Shown here piece after piece: positions 16,813-26,647 of a stretch of 64,000 bases of DNA. Within the stretch, counting starts at the first letter, position 1; each line of letters starts with the position of its first letter. Source of the DNA: Intestinibacter sp034113885. Its GTDB lineage: Bacteria; Bacillota; Clostridia; Peptostreptococcales; Peptostreptococcaceae. The DNA lies in contig NZ_JAXEWM010000162.1 of assembly GCF_034113885.1 (NCBI RefSeq), positions 33,012-97,011 on the forward strand. Direction: 5' to 3'. Made by a program: the position numbers and the translations under genes. The notes below the pieces were generated by a model. It did not search any database, was not told the origin of the DNA, and saw nothing but the letters and a program-made list of their open reading frames with translations.

Positions 16813-18650
16813 AACCCCTTTCCAATATCATGTACATTTATTCCACAGCCATTACATTGATGTCTACAGTCAACTGTTACCTTTTCTTCTTTTGCTTTTT
16901 CATTTTCTCTCATTAAGAATTTCTTGCTGACACCGACATCTATATGGTCCCAAGGGAATACTTCATCATAAGATCTCTCTCTATTTGCATAAAAATCTAT
17001 ACTTAAATTATTTTTAGCCATAGCTTCTTGGTATATTTCTAATTTGAAAAATTCATTCCATCCATCGAATTTTGCACCCATTTTAAATGCATCGTATAGT
17101 ACTTTTCCAAGTCTTCTGTCTCCTCTTGCAAGTACCGCCTCCATCAAACTAGTTTTTGAATCGTGGTAGTTGTATTTTATGTCTCTATTTTTAAGAGCCT
17201 TTATTAAGTAATGTTGTTTATTTATAACTTCTTCAGTTTTATCTTGTCCATGCCATTGGAATGGAGTAAATGGTTTTGGCACAAATGTAGATGTACTTAC
17301 TGTAACTGAGAATTTTCTCTTAAGCTTTCCACCGTGTACTGTTCTATAAGTATCTATAACATCGTAGGCAAGCTTTCCTATGCCGTCTAAATCATCGTAT
17401 GTCTCTGTTGGAAGACCTATCATAAAGTAAAGCTTCACACTGTCCCATCCCATTTCAAATGCCTTTTTAGTTGTATTTTTTAAGTCTGCTTCTGTTACAC
17501 CCTTGTTGATTACATCTCTAAGTCTTTGAGTACCAGCTTCTGGTGCAAATGTAAGTCCAGATTTTCTAACTTGTTGTATTTTTTCTGCTATTTCCATAGA
17601 GAAGTTGTCAAGTCTAAGTGATGGTAGAGATATACCTATGTTCTCTGGTGTAAATTCATCGACTAAGAAATCAGTAAGCTCTGATAGCTTAGAGTAATCA
17701 CTTGTACTAAGTGATGATAGTGATATTTCATCGTATCCCGTATTATCTACTAATTCTCTTACAGATTTAGATAAATTGTCGATGCTCTTTTCTCTTATAG
17801 GTCTGTAAATCATACCAGCTTGACAGAATCTACATCCTCTTGTGCATCCTCTGAATAATTCTAAAACGACTCTATCGTGCACTATTTCTATATAAGGAAC
17901 TATTAATTTTTCTGGATAGTAAACTTCATCCATATTTCTCATTATTCTCTTGTGTACTTTTTCAGGTACACCTTCTCTATTTGGTTTTACGCTTTTTATA
18001 GTTTCATCTTCGTTGTATTCGACATCGTAGAAGCTTGGAACATAAACGCCTTCTATTTTAGCAACTCTAGCTAGGAAATCCTCTCTAGTAGTTTTGTTTT
18101 TCTTCCATTCTTTGTATTCATTTACAACCTCTAGGTTTACCTCTTCACCTTCACCTAATATAGCTATATCTATAAAATCAGCAAGCGGTTCACAGTTATA
18201 AGCACATGACCCTCCTACCATTATAAATGGATCATCTAATTCTCTGTCCTCTCTCATTATAGGAATCCCAGCTAAATCCATCATATTTAGTATATTAGAA
18301 TATGAAAGCTCATATTGAAGAGTAAATGCAACAAAATCAAAATCCTTTATAGGCTGTCTAGACTCTAATGCAAATAGAGGTATGTCGTTTTCCCTCATCA
18401 TAGCTTCCATGTCTTGAGCAGGAGCGTATACCCTTTCACAAAATACATCTTCGTCTCTATTTATTACTCTGTATAGTATTTGACTACCTAAGTGACTCAT
18501 TCCAACTTCGTATAAATCTGGGAAACAATGTGCATATCTTATTAAATTTTCATTTGTAATATCTTTATGAATAGAATTTATTTCGTTTCCAAGATATCTT
18601 GCAGGCTTTTCTACTTTTTTAAGTATTTTTTTAAAATTTTTATTATCCAT
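16806..18650 (-). CDS. B12-binding radical SAM protein (TIGR03960 family)
   Basis: The 614-residue protein carries the radical SAM cluster motif in RGCTRGCRFCQAG (CxxxCxxC, near residue 270). An N-terminal region (residues 30-230) resembles a cobalamin-binding Rossmann domain, and SSLSTSDYSKL and TFAPEAGTQRLR belong to the SAM barrel. The C-terminus has a CRHQCNGCGIN cysteine cluster. The substrate is unknown in the family; the fixed link to the DUF2344 gene and to ribosomal and RNase genes suggests a role in RNA or ribosome biology, as an inference. It is the first gene after a 475-base gap. Confidence 0.93.
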   Translation of the reverse strand: MDNKNFKKILKKVEKPARYLGNEINSIHKDITNENLIRYAHCFPDLYEVGMSHLGSQILYRVINRDEDVFCERVYAPAQDMEAMMRENDIPLFALESRQPIKDFDFVAFTLQYELSYSNILNMMDLAGIPIMREDRELDDPFIMVGGSCAYNCEPLADFIDIAILGEGEEVNLEVVNEYKEWKKNKTTREDFLARVAKIEGVYVPSFYDVEYNEDETIKSVKPNREGVPEKVHKRIMRNMDEVYYPEKLIVPYIEIVHDRVVLELFRGCTRGCRFCQAGMIYRPIREKSIDNLSKSVRELVDNTGYDEISLSSLSTSDYSKLSELTDFLVDEFTPENIGISLPSLRLDNFSMEIAEKIQQVRKSGLTFAPEAGTQRLRDVINKGVTEADLKNTTKKAFEMGWDSVKLYFMIGLPTETYDDLDGIGKLAYDVIDTYRTVHGGKLKRKFSVTVSTSTFVPKPFTPFQWHGQDKTEEVINKQHYLIKALKNRDIKYNYHDSKTSLMEAVLARGDRRLGKVLYDAFKMGAKFDGWNEFFKLEIYQEAMAKNNLSIDFYANRERSYDEVFPWDHIDVGVSKKFLMRENEKAKEEKVTVDCRHQCNGCGINVHDIGKGLC

Positions 18651-18900
18651 CTATTGCTTAATCCTCCATATTTTTTACTAAAATTCTAAATCGATTATTT
18701 TTATATATTATATATTAATAGACATAAAATCAATACGGATTTTATTATACACTATAAAATATTATGTTCAAAGTACTTTATTTATAGTTAAACCAAAAGT
18801 CATTATTCAGTAATAACTATAATTTTTATATTTATACTTATATTATAGCTTATTTTTCCAAGCAAACTTACAAATTATACTTAAAATTATCAATTAATTA
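18651..18900. other. AT-rich gap before the radical SAM gene
   Basis: No open frame with a ribosome binding site and no convincing hairpin is visible in this 250-base part. It must carry the promoter of the radical SAM/DUF2344/rng unit, but several TATAAT-like boxes exist and none stands out. Confidence 0.4.
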
Positions 18901-18908
18901 TATTCTGT

Positions 18909-19012
18909 AAGAAAATCTTTATTCTAAAGATCAATAATGTTGATTTTCTTGAAATGCATGACGGAAATTATATTTATCCATAATTTCAAAAGAATATAAT
19001 TTCCTATGCATT
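18909..19012. repeat. Cluster of inverted repeats downstream of rodA
   Basis: Two hairpins lie side by side. AAGAAAATC (18909-18917) pairs with GATTTTCTT (18942-18950), enclosing a small TCTTTA/TAAAGA stem. AATGCAT then GGAAATTATAT (18953-18973) pairs with ATATAATTTCC then ATGCATT (18994-19012) with small bulges. No coding frame is present. A structured RNA or remnant element is possible. Confidence 0.45.
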
Positions 19013-19020
19013 ATAAAAAC

Positions 19021-19070
19021 AAAAAATCTATGGACTCTAAATTCAATCTAGTAGATTCCATAGATTTTTT
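19021..19070 (-). terminator. Terminator of the mre-min-rodA operon
   Basis: Perfect 14-base arms AAAAAATCTATGGA (19021-19034) and the complement (19057-19070) form a long hairpin. On the minus strand it ends in TTTTTTGTTTTT. It lies 56 bases after the rodA stop. Confidence 0.88.
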
Positions 19071-19125
19071 ATTTTATAAATTATATTACTCACTTTTCAT
19101 TTTTATTATATCATATTTATATATT

Positions 19126-20238
19126 TTAAAAATTAATCTTTTTACGTCGCATTCCGACATTTAAGACAATTCCTATTATAGCAAGAGAGGTCATAACTGC
19201 ACTACCTCCATAGCTTATAAACGATAATGTTACACCTGTTACTGGAATTAAACCCATCGTCATTCCTATATTCTGCACAATCTGATATCCAAACATGCAG
19301 ACAACTCCAATTACAACAAAGGCTCCGTAGATATCCTTCGACTCTCTAGCAATTTTTATCATTCTAAGTAAAAAGGCAGCGTACAATCCAACTAATAAAG
19401 CTCCTCCTACTACACCTAGCTCTTCTACGACAACTGCGAATATAAAGTCACTGTCTTGTATAGGTAGGAAGTCCTCTTGATTTTGTGTACCATTGTAAAG
19501 CCCCTTACCTGTAATACCTCCAGATCCAATGGCTATCATAGATTGCATAAGCTGATAATTCCCCTCTATAGAAGTATCTTCTGGATTCATAAATCCCAAG
19601 ATTCTATTTTTTTGATAAGTATCCATAAGCATGTACATAATAGGAAGTAATATTAAAACTATTACACCTGCTTTTATCAATATTTTTCTATCTATACCAG
19701 CAGAAAATATCATACCGAATACTATACAGCAGAATATAATAGCCCCGCCTAAATCAGGTTGTACTATTATAAGTCCTATAACAGGTATTGCATATATTAC
19801 AACATCAAAAATTTCTTTTAAAGTATTTAGCTTTCCTTTATGATTTTCTACTATTTTTGCAAAGCTAAGTATAAAGGTTATTTTAACTACCTCTATTACC
19901 TGTAAATCCAGTATTTTAAGGTCAAAGGTAGATTTTGCTCCACCTCTACTATCTCCAAATACTAAAACCAAGGCAAGTAATGCAATACTAACTACATAGA
20001 GCTCCTTGTAATATTTTCCCATTATATTGTAATCGATCATCAAAATAAATAGTACAAGAACTAAACCTAAGCAAAATGCAAAAGTTTGTACTATTAATCT
20101 CTTGTATTGACCTGTTTGATTTGCGTGAGTGGCACTACTTAGTATCACTATACCGTAAATAAATATAGCCAATACGATTAAAATTAACTTCCAGTCGATT
20201 TTTTTTATAAGTTTTATAGTATTTTTATAATCTATCAA
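19126..20238 (-). CDS. rodA: SEDS peptidoglycan glycosyltransferase RodA
   Basis: The 370-residue membrane protein has about ten transmembrane helices. SEDS signatures are present: VVKITFILSFAKIV, IVQPDLGGAIIF near residue 158, GSGGITGKGLYNGTQ near 238, QEDFLPIQDSDFIFAVVVEELG near 252, and SFISYGGSAVMTS near 340. RodA polymerises glycan strands in the elongation complex together with the class B PBP encoded at 22218. The gene is last in the run mreB-C-D-PBP2-minC-D-E-rodA, separated from minE by 110 bases with a weak hairpin. Confidence 0.96.
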   Translation of the reverse strand: MIDYKNTIKLIKKIDWKLILIVLAIFIYGIVILSSATHANQTGQYKRLIVQTFAFCLGLVLVLFILMIDYNIMGKYYKELYVVSIALLALVLVFGDSRGGAKSTFDLKILDLQVIEVVKITFILSFAKIVENHKGKLNTLKEIFDVVIYAIPVIGLIIVQPDLGGAIIFCCIVFGMIFSAGIDRKILIKAGVIVLILLPIMYMLMDTYQKNRILGFMNPEDTSIEGNYQLMQSMIAIGSGGITGKGLYNGTQNQEDFLPIQDSDFIFAVVVEELGVVGGALLVGLYAAFLLRMIKIARESKDIYGAFVVIGVVCMFGYQIVQNIGMTMGLIPVTGVTLSFISYGGSAVMTSLAIIGIVLNVGMRRKKINF

Positions 20239-20313
20239 TTTCTCACCGTCTTTCTAAAACTTTATAATAAAATCTTTATTTCCAAAATCCTTAAAAACAT
20301 TTTATATTTTAAA

Positions 20314-20337
20314 GGGATATACTTAGATGTATATCCC
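20314..20337 (-). terminator. Weak hairpin between minE and rodA
   Basis: A 9-bp stem (GGGATATAC at 20314-20322 with its complement at 20329-20337) with a six-base loop lies 11 bases after the minE stop. Only three T follow on the minus strand, so termination is probably partial. Confidence 0.5.
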
Positions 20338-20348
20338 CATTAAAAAAC

Positions 20349-20633
20349 TTAAATTTTTCTCTCTTTTATATTTTTAAGTGGTATATTTGCAACTAAGGCT
20401 GATACTGGTTTATCATCAGTTTCACTTCTAGTTTTAGACATTTTTATTTCTAAGCCTGTTTCGTCGATTTCTGCGTAATTTGATATAACTTCTAATATAT
20501 CATCTTTTATAGCTTCTAATAGCTGTGGAGAACAATCAATTCTGTCGTGTACTAACACTAATTTCAATCTTTCCTTTGCCACATTTTTGCTCGTTTTTGG
20601 ATTACCATTTAATGACTTAAAAAAATCGAACAT
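20349..20633 (-). CDS. minE: Cell division topological specificity factor MinE
   Basis: The 94-residue protein is a full-length MinE. The N-terminal MinD-contact helix is KERLKLVLVHDRIDCSPQLLEAI (split here only for description as KERLKLVLVHDR and CSPQLLEAI), followed by the topological domain ending KNIKERK. MinE displaces MinD from the membrane and drives pole-to-pole oscillation. It follows minD by 14 bases. MinE rather than DivIVA-only placement is typical of Clostridia. Confidence 0.95.
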   Translation of the reverse strand: MFDFFKSLNGNPKTSKNVAKERLKLVLVHDRIDCSPQLLEAIKDDILEVISNYAEIDETGLEIKMSKTRSETDDKPVSALVANIPLKNIKERKI

Positions 20634-20647
20634 AATTATCCTCCTAT

Positions 20648-21445
20648 CTATTTGGCAGCTCCAAACATTTTTTTGATTTTACTGAAAAATCCTTCTTGAG
20701 TTTGAAGTTCCATAATAGGAATATCATGACCCAATATTCTTTTTGCTATATTTTTATAGGCCTTCCCAGCGACAGATCTTTCATCTAAGATTGCAGGTTC
20801 ACCTTTATTTGTAGAAATTATTATACTTTCATCATCTGGAACCATACCAATTAGATCTATAGCTAGTATTTCCACTATATCTTGTTTATCCATCATATCT
20901 CCGCGTTTAACCATGTCTTGTCTTATTCTATTGATTATAAGCTGTATATTGCTAATTTCATTGGCTTCTAACAAACCTATTATTCTGTCTGCATCTCTTA
21001 CAGCAGAAACTTCAGGATTAGTTACTACTAATGCTCTATCTGCTCCTGCTATAGCATTTTTAAATCCTTGTTCAATACCAGCTGGGCAATCTATTATAAT
21101 GTAGTCAAAAGACTCTTTTAATCTTTGACATAATTCTTCCATTTGCTCTTCTGATACTGCATTTTTATCTCTAGTTTGAGCTGCTGGTAGTAAGTATAAA
21201 TTTTCAAACCTCTTATCCTTGATCAAAGCTTGTTTTAATTTACAAGTACCTTCCACAACATCAACTATATCGTAAACGATTCTATTTTCAAGACCCATAA
21301 CTACGTCTAAGTTTCTAAGTCCTATATCAGCATCTACTACTACTGTTTTTTTGTTTTCAAAGCTCAATGCTGTTCCTAAATTCGCAACTGTCGTTGTTTT
21401 ACCAACTCCACCCTTACCTGATGTTATAACTATAACTTCACTCAT
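20648..21445 (-). CDS. minD: Septum site-determining ATPase MinD
   Basis: The 265-residue ParA/MinD ATPase has the deviant Walker A motif SGKGGVGKTTT near residue 9, a Walker B-like YIIIDCPAGIEQGF near 115, and a C-terminal amphipathic membrane-targeting helix (EGFFSKIKKMFGAAK). It binds MinC and places the division block at the poles. It lies between minC (4 bases) and minE (14 bases), so the three are one transcriptional unit. Confidence 0.98.
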   Translation of the reverse strand: MSEVIVITSGKGGVGKTTTVANLGTALSFENKKTVVVDADIGLRNLDVVMGLENRIVYDIVDVVEGTCKLKQALIKDKRFENLYLLPAAQTRDKNAVSEEQMEELCQRLKESFDYIIIDCPAGIEQGFKNAIAGADRALVVTNPEVSAVRDADRIIGLLEANEISNIQLIINRIRQDMVKRGDMMDKQDIVEILAIDLIGMVPDDESIIISTNKGEPAILDERSVAGKAYKNIAKRILGHDIPIMELQTQEGFFSKIKKMFGAAK

Positions 21446-21449
21446 CTCA

Positions 21450-22154
21450 CTACCCCCTATAGATTTCCTTGTTTTTTATATTTTTAGGTAAGTAACTCTC
21501 TATTACTATTCGTCCTTCACTTACAAAGGCTATCTCTGGGCTGATTTCTTTAATTTCTTGGTTACTTTCATCATCATCGGGCGCCTCAGCTATATTATCG
21601 GCAATTTGTAAAACCTTAGGACATAGACAGTTTCCAACTATATAGGCTCTGTCATTACCACTCGCGCCTGCATGCACAAATCCTTCAATTTTACCCATAA
21701 CAATTATATTTCCTGCTGCAATAGCTCTCGCTCCAGCGCTTATATTACCCATAATAACTATATCTCTTATTGAAGTTAATTGTGAACCTGGGTTCATATC
21801 TTGCATAACGACTATATCTCCATCATATACTATATTTTCACCAGACCTTAAATTATCAACATATTTAGTATCAAATAAACCTAATTGCTTTTTCTCTTGA
21901 TCCTCTGTAAATTCTATATCAAATCTAGACGTAAGCTCTTCCTTTATTATCATTATTTGAATATCACTTAAGTAATCACAATTAATTTCACAGATTTTGG
22001 CTCCATTAAAAAATCCTACATATTCTTCTAACCTATTAATTATTGAATCTTTAACAACATCAAAAGGAGCTACCTTTTTTATATTCACAACTATACCTTT
22101 TTTATTGCCTTTAAATTCAACAAGTTCACTGGCAGAAACTTCTTTTAAAGACAT
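21450..22154 (-). CDS. minC: Septum site-determining protein MinC
   Basis: The 234-residue FtsZ antagonist has an N-terminal domain (residues 1-100) and the glycine-rich right-handed beta-helix C-terminal domain: VVMQDMNPGSQLTS near 122, GNISAGARAIAAGNIIVMGKI near 136, and AYIVGNCLCPKVLQIADNIA near 170. The linker is acidic. It precedes minD and follows the PBP2 gene by 63 bases. Confidence 0.95.
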   Translation of the reverse strand: MSLKEVSASELVEFKGNKKGIVVNIKKVAPFDVVKDSIINRLEEYVGFFNGAKICEINCDYLSDIQIMIIKEELTSRFDIEFTEDQEKKQLGLFDTKYVDNLRSGENIVYDGDIVVMQDMNPGSQLTSIRDIVIMGNISAGARAIAAGNIIVMGKIEGFVHAGASGNDRAYIVGNCLCPKVLQIADNIAEAPDDDESNQEIKEISPEIAFVSEGRIVIESYLPKNIKNKEIYRG

Positions 22155-22217
22155 AACAACCTCCAGAGTGATATCAATTTATTTACTATATTCTTCATAA
22201 ATATATTAATCACCTTT

Positions 22218-25200
22218 TTATTTTTTTATTTGAACTTGAAAATTTAATTTATTGTCACTACCTGTATCTTCACTGTTGTCATCAGAATTAGAATTTTGAT
22301 CTTTAGAATTATTATTTGTACTATCTGATTCATCTTCTGGAGAACCAGATACATAGTATCCTATTATATCCTTTATAGGTAAGAATGCATAAGTAGATGT
22401 AGTACCTTGAGGAATAACTGCTGCTACTGCTATTTCAGGATCATCTGCTGGAGCAAATGCTACTGCCCAACCGAAGTCTCCATAAGTTTCTTTATATGCA
22501 TCTATCTTTTCATCTGTAATAGATGGTTTAACCTTCTTTATAGCTCTTCTCAGATAAGCAGCATTTATCTTATCTGTATTAGCTAATTTTTCATCGACAC
22601 CATCTTTTAATTCTTTTTCTAATTCTGCTCTTGTTTCATCATCCAAATCATCTTTTTTCAATTCTTCGTTTATTTCTTTTATTCTATTTTTAGTTAATTC
22701 AGCTTCTCTATCTTTTCTCAATTGATTGTAGACTTTTAATACTTCATCCTTATTTACTCCATAACTAGATAAATGTTTCATTAAATAGTTATATTCATTT
22801 GATGTAGGTATTTTGTCGTTTCTTTCGGCAGTACCACTTTTTGCTACAACTGCCACAGGGAAATTGGCAAAGTATTTTGCCGCTGTACCTTCTGTTGTAA
22901 CTAGCTTCATACCTTTTATTAAATCCTTTAAGTTATCATCATCTTTAAAATCAATTTTTTCAGATACTATTTTACTTTCAAAAGTTGTCTCATAATCATT
23001 ATTGACAACTTTCTTAGTTAAAGTCAAGTCTGTCAAATAACCACCATTTGCAATTGCCATTACATATCTTACAATTTGTGATGGTGTATATGCATTTTCA
23101 CCTTGTCCTATAGATAAGTTTAAGTTGTCAGAAGTAGTCCATCTAGCAAATTTTAAATATGTAAATAATATAGAATCTGCTAAGTCTTCGATTCTGTCTT
23201 CTTTTACTTTTAAATCTGCAAGCCTTGACATCACTTCGCCTCTTCCTGGACAAGGATATTCATCTACCCAACTTACAATTTCATCTATTCTCTTATCCAT
23301 TTCTTCATCGTCATTTTCATCTATATCAGTAAAACTATCTAATATATTTAAATTTAAATAAGATCTAAGTGATATTTTAGTTGAATTAATTTTATCCTCT
23401 TCACTAGGTACTTTACCAGCAACTTCTGTTATTTCATCTTCTAGACCAGTATTTTCATTTAAACCAAATAACTTAGCATATTCAAGTATTTTCTTTGAAT
23501 TCATCTTTATTCCTGGGCTATGACTTTCATTTAAAAAGTTTGTTCCAGTACCAACTATACCAAAGTAAATATTACAAGACTCTTGTATAGCTTTGTATAG
23601 ATTTACAGCACCATGATTTCCTCCACCTTTATTCCAAACGGCATCCCCAAAGGTTTGTCCTTCTAGCTTTATAACACCTGTATCAGCTATTGTATAATTT
23701 GGGTCTAATCCATTTTCTAATGCTGCCATTCCTGTTACCATTTTAAATGTAGAACCTGGTTGGAACACACCTTGAGTTACTAAATTTAAAAGAGGGCTGG
23801 CTGCTAAAGTATCATTTGGATTTTTAGGTTGTAATTTGTCGTAATCCTTTGAGGAAATACCTGTTACAAATAAGTTAGGATCGTAATCTGGATAACTAGC
23901 TGATGCTAAAACTTCTCCTGTCTTTATATCTACAGCTATAACTGCTCCAGTTTTTGCATTTACAGCTCCACCGCTTACAGATACATCTCCGTAGTCACTT
24001 TTAAAAGTCCCTCCGTTATTTGCAACTTTTATAGTCTTTTCCAATCCTTCTTCTGCTACTTTTTGTAAATCCATATCTAGAGTCAAATAAACCGTATCAC
24101 CTGATACAGGCTCTTTAACTTCTAACTCATCTGTAATTTTACCAGTCGCATTTACCTTTACTTTTTTATATCCATCGATACCTTTTAGATTATCCTCTTG
24201 TGTCGCCTCAATTCCTGTAAGACCGATAATATCATCTGATTGATATTCTTTTTCTTTATTATTTAAATATTCATCTAATTTTTGAGATGGAATTTTTCCT
24301 ACATAACCTAATACATGGGAAGCTAATGATCCATTTGGATAATATCTAATTGGTTCACTAGATATAGAAATTCCAGACATATTAGCTGCATTTTCTTCTA
24401 CAAAAGATATAGTCTCTTCTGATACATTTGAGGCTAATGTCACAGGATAATAAGTTTTATATCCTTGAGATTTTATCAAGTTTCTAACTACAAGTATTTT
24501 TCTAGCATCTTGATCACTTAAGCTTTCATCGATTTCGTAGTACTTTCTAATCTTCTCAAATGCGACCTTTGCACTATCAGTCTTTTTAACTTCGATTTTT
24601 TCACCTGAACTAGTTTTCTTTACAAAGCTCTCTAACCAGTCATTTTTATCTTTGATTTCTGTAAATGTGAAGTTAGAAACTAAAATAGGAGGATAATACC
24701 CCTTACTATTAAGCTTCTTTTGAAGTTCTGCTGGTTTTAAATCTCTGTCGGATTTTTTTAATGTTCCATCGTCAATAAGGCTATCGACTAAATAGTAAAA
24801 TGTTTCTTTTGCATTTAAATTTGCTGGAATATTATTCTTTTCTTTATATTCACTTACATTTTGATCATATGTATAAGAATAGTTTCCATTTTTATCTATA
24901 ATAATAGGAAAATTATCTTCATAATCTTCATTATTCTCGATTAATTTATTCATTATTTTTAAGGCAATACCATTTGCATCATTTCCCGATGCAGTCAATT
25001 GATCGCTTGAAACTTCAACTACAAATGAATTTGTATTTCCTGCTATAAGTCTTCCATATCTATCTCTAATTTCTCCTCTTGCAGCTTTTATAGTAACTTC
25101 TTTGTATGTTTTACTATCTGCAAGATTTGTATAATAATCATATTGAAATATATTCATATAGAGCATTTTCAATATAATTACACTAAAGGCAACTAAGAAA

Positions 25201-25247
25201 AAAATTTTTATGATTTTAAATCTCTCATTAACTTTATTGTCTTCCAT
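22218..25247 (-). CDS. mrdA: Class B penicillin-binding protein 2 with large insertions
   Basis: This 1009-residue transpeptidase cross-links lateral-wall peptidoglycan with RodA. It has an N-terminal transmembrane anchor (about 10-33), a dimerisation region (EIRDRYGRLIAGN near 59), and the catalytic motifs STFK at 499-502, SCN at 557-559 and KSG at 803-805. Class B PBPs are usually 600-750 residues. The extra length comes from the pedestal region (100-290), about 100 residues at 605-700, and a charged helical insert at about 812-920 after KSG. A Ser/Asn/Asp-rich C-terminal tail follows. It lies between mreD and minC. Confidence 0.93.
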   Translation of the reverse strand: MEDNKVNERFKIIKIFFLVAFSVIILKMLYMNIFQYDYYTNLADSKTYKEVTIKAARGEIRDRYGRLIAGNTNSFVVEVSSDQLTASGNDANGIALKIMNKLIENNEDYEDNFPIIIDKNGNYSYTYDQNVSEYKEKNNIPANLNAKETFYYLVDSLIDDGTLKKSDRDLKPAELQKKLNSKGYYPPILVSNFTFTEIKDKNDWLESFVKKTSSGEKIEVKKTDSAKVAFEKIRKYYEIDESLSDQDARKILVVRNLIKSQGYKTYYPVTLASNVSEETISFVEENAANMSGISISSEPIRYYPNGSLASHVLGYVGKIPSQKLDEYLNNKEKEYQSDDIIGLTGIEATQEDNLKGIDGYKKVKVNATGKITDELEVKEPVSGDTVYLTLDMDLQKVAEEGLEKTIKVANNGGTFKSDYGDVSVSGGAVNAKTGAVIAVDIKTGEVLASASYPDYDPNLFVTGISSKDYDKLQPKNPNDTLAASPLLNLVTQGVFQPGSTFKMVTGMAALENGLDPNYTIADTGVIKLEGQTFGDAVWNKGGGNHGAVNLYKAIQESCNIYFGIVGTGTNFLNESHSPGIKMNSKKILEYAKLFGLNENTGLEDEITEVAGKVPSEEDKINSTKISLRSYLNLNILDSFTDIDENDDEEMDKRIDEIVSWVDEYPCPGRGEVMSRLADLKVKEDRIEDLADSILFTYLKFARWTTSDNLNLSIGQGENAYTPSQIVRYVMAIANGGYLTDLTLTKKVVNNDYETTFESKIVSEKIDFKDDDNLKDLIKGMKLVTTEGTAAKYFANFPVAVVAKSGTAERNDKIPTSNEYNYLMKHLSSYGVNKDEVLKVYNQLRKDREAELTKNRIKEINEELKKDDLDDETRAELEKELKDGVDEKLANTDKINAAYLRRAIKKVKPSITDEKIDAYKETYGDFGWAVAFAPADDPEIAVAAVIPQGTTSTYAFLPIKDIIGYYVSGSPEDESDSTNNNSKDQNSNSDDNSEDTGSDNKLNFQVQIKK

Positions 25248-25257
25248 TAAATCACCA

Positions 25258-25743
25258 CTATTCTTCTTCTAGTTTTAATATTTGTGTCTTAAATATCTTG
25301 TAAATTAATATTCCTACTAAACTATTTACAATAGGAACTACAATTATTTTTATAATTGATGTAAATTTACATACATTATATAGTGATCTAGCAAATAAAA
25401 AACTAATTCCACAATATATAAAAGTCGTAACTAAAATAATTGTAAATATCATTACAGGACTTTCTTTGTAAACTTTATTTCTCAGATAACTTACCATATA
25501 TGAAAGCAGAAATAGTATAAGTGCATTAGACCCAAAAACGCCTCCAACACTAGAATCTAAGACAATACCTAAAATTGCTCCTATAATTCCACTTTCCAAC
25601 TCTTCTAAGTAAAGAGAAATTATAACTAAATATATTAAAACTATATTTATAGTCATTCCAAAAATAGATAAATAATTAATAATACTATTTTGTATTATTA
25701 TTATAAAGATTCCTAATATACAAAGTAATATTCTCTTCATCAT
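25258..25743 (-). CDS. mreD: Rod shape-determining membrane protein MreD
   Basis: The 161-residue hydrophobic protein has five or six membrane segments and the family's SIFGMTINIVLIYLVIISLYL and GIIGAILGIVLDSSVGGVFGSNAL stretches. Sequence conservation in MreD is low, so position matters: it lies 10 bases after mreC and 10 bases before the PBP2 gene. It works as the membrane part of the elongation complex. Confidence 0.92.
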   Translation of the reverse strand: MMKRILLCILGIFIIIIQNSIINYLSIFGMTINIVLIYLVIISLYLEELESGIIGAILGIVLDSSVGGVFGSNALILFLLSYMVSYLRNKVYKESPVMIFTIILVTTFIYCGISFLFARSLYNVCKFTSIIKIIVVPIVNSLVGILIYKIFKTQILKLEEE

Positions 25744-25753
25744 AATTACCTCT

Positions 25754-26641
25754 CTAATTTATATTTCTCGGTTCTACTATAACTACATTATCTATATTTT
25801 TAAAGTTTACATTTGGTTTAACTACTACATATTTTAAAGATTTACTTTTATCTTCGACAACCTTTGTCACTTCTCCTATAGCAATGTTTTCTGGGTATAA
25901 ACCAAGACCTGATGTAACTACACTATCTCCTGGAAGTACATCGTAATCAGAGTCCATCATATATCCTTGTAAAAGACCTTTTTCTCTGTTTGACTCTTCT
26001 TCTTTAATACCTGTACCAGTTGTAATAATTCCTTTGTATTTAGAATCCTTTGATAGCTTAAAGCTAACTGATGATGTAGTGTCTAATAAAGTAATAGCTT
26101 TAGAATAGCTTGAAGATACTTCTGTAACTATACCGACTAAACCATCTCCATTCATAACTAAGCTATTTTCTTTGACCCCATCATCGCTACCTGCGCTTAT
26201 CACAATACTTGTATACCAAAGTCCATCGTTTTTGCTGACTACCTCAGCTGCTAGTTGATTTGCAACGTATTTTTCATCGATAAAATTCAATGATTTTTTT
26301 AATTGTTCTAATGAACTTGTAGTTTCTAGTTCGCCTTTTAAGTTTGTTATTTCTTCTTCTAATTTTTTATTTTCTTCTTCTAATTTTTCAACCTTTTGAG
26401 CATTAGATTTGAAATTCACTATATCTGAAAACCCGCCAGTAAAAAATCCAAGACCTTTACTAACGCCGTGTTCTAAAGTAGATGTTATATTAAGTATTAT
26501 ATTTGAGTTAAAGGGACTGTTTCCCGATTTCATTCCTATTGATATACTTACAATTCCAATTAAAGTGATAGCAACTAAACTAGTTGCTATCACTTTAAAA
26601 TTTATTTTACGTCTGTTTTTGTCTCTTCTCAAACTCATCAC
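25754..26641 (-). CDS. mreC: Rod shape-determining protein MreC
   Basis: The 295-residue protein has a short cytoplasmic start, one transmembrane helix (about 16-34), a coiled coil (about 78-115, VEKLEEENKKLEEEITNL) and two beta-barrel domains with VVSKNDGLWYTSIVISAGSDDGV and LPGDSVVTSGLGLYPENIAIGEV. These are the family landmarks. MreC links MreB and the PBPs across the membrane. It follows mreB by six bases. Confidence 0.96.
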   Translation of the reverse strand: MMSLRRDKNRRKINFKVIATSLVAITLIGIVSISIGMKSGNSPFNSNIILNITSTLEHGVSKGLGFFTGGFSDIVNFKSNAQKVEKLEEENKKLEEEITNLKGELETTSSLEQLKKSLNFIDEKYVANQLAAEVVSKNDGLWYTSIVISAGSDDGVKENSLVMNGDGLVGIVTEVSSSYSKAITLLDTTSSVSFKLSKDSKYKGIITTGTGIKEEESNREKGLLQGYMMDSDYDVLPGDSVVTSGLGLYPENIAIGEVTKVVEDKSKSLKYVVVKPNVNFKNIDNVVIVEPRNIN

Positions 26642-26647
26642 CAGCTT

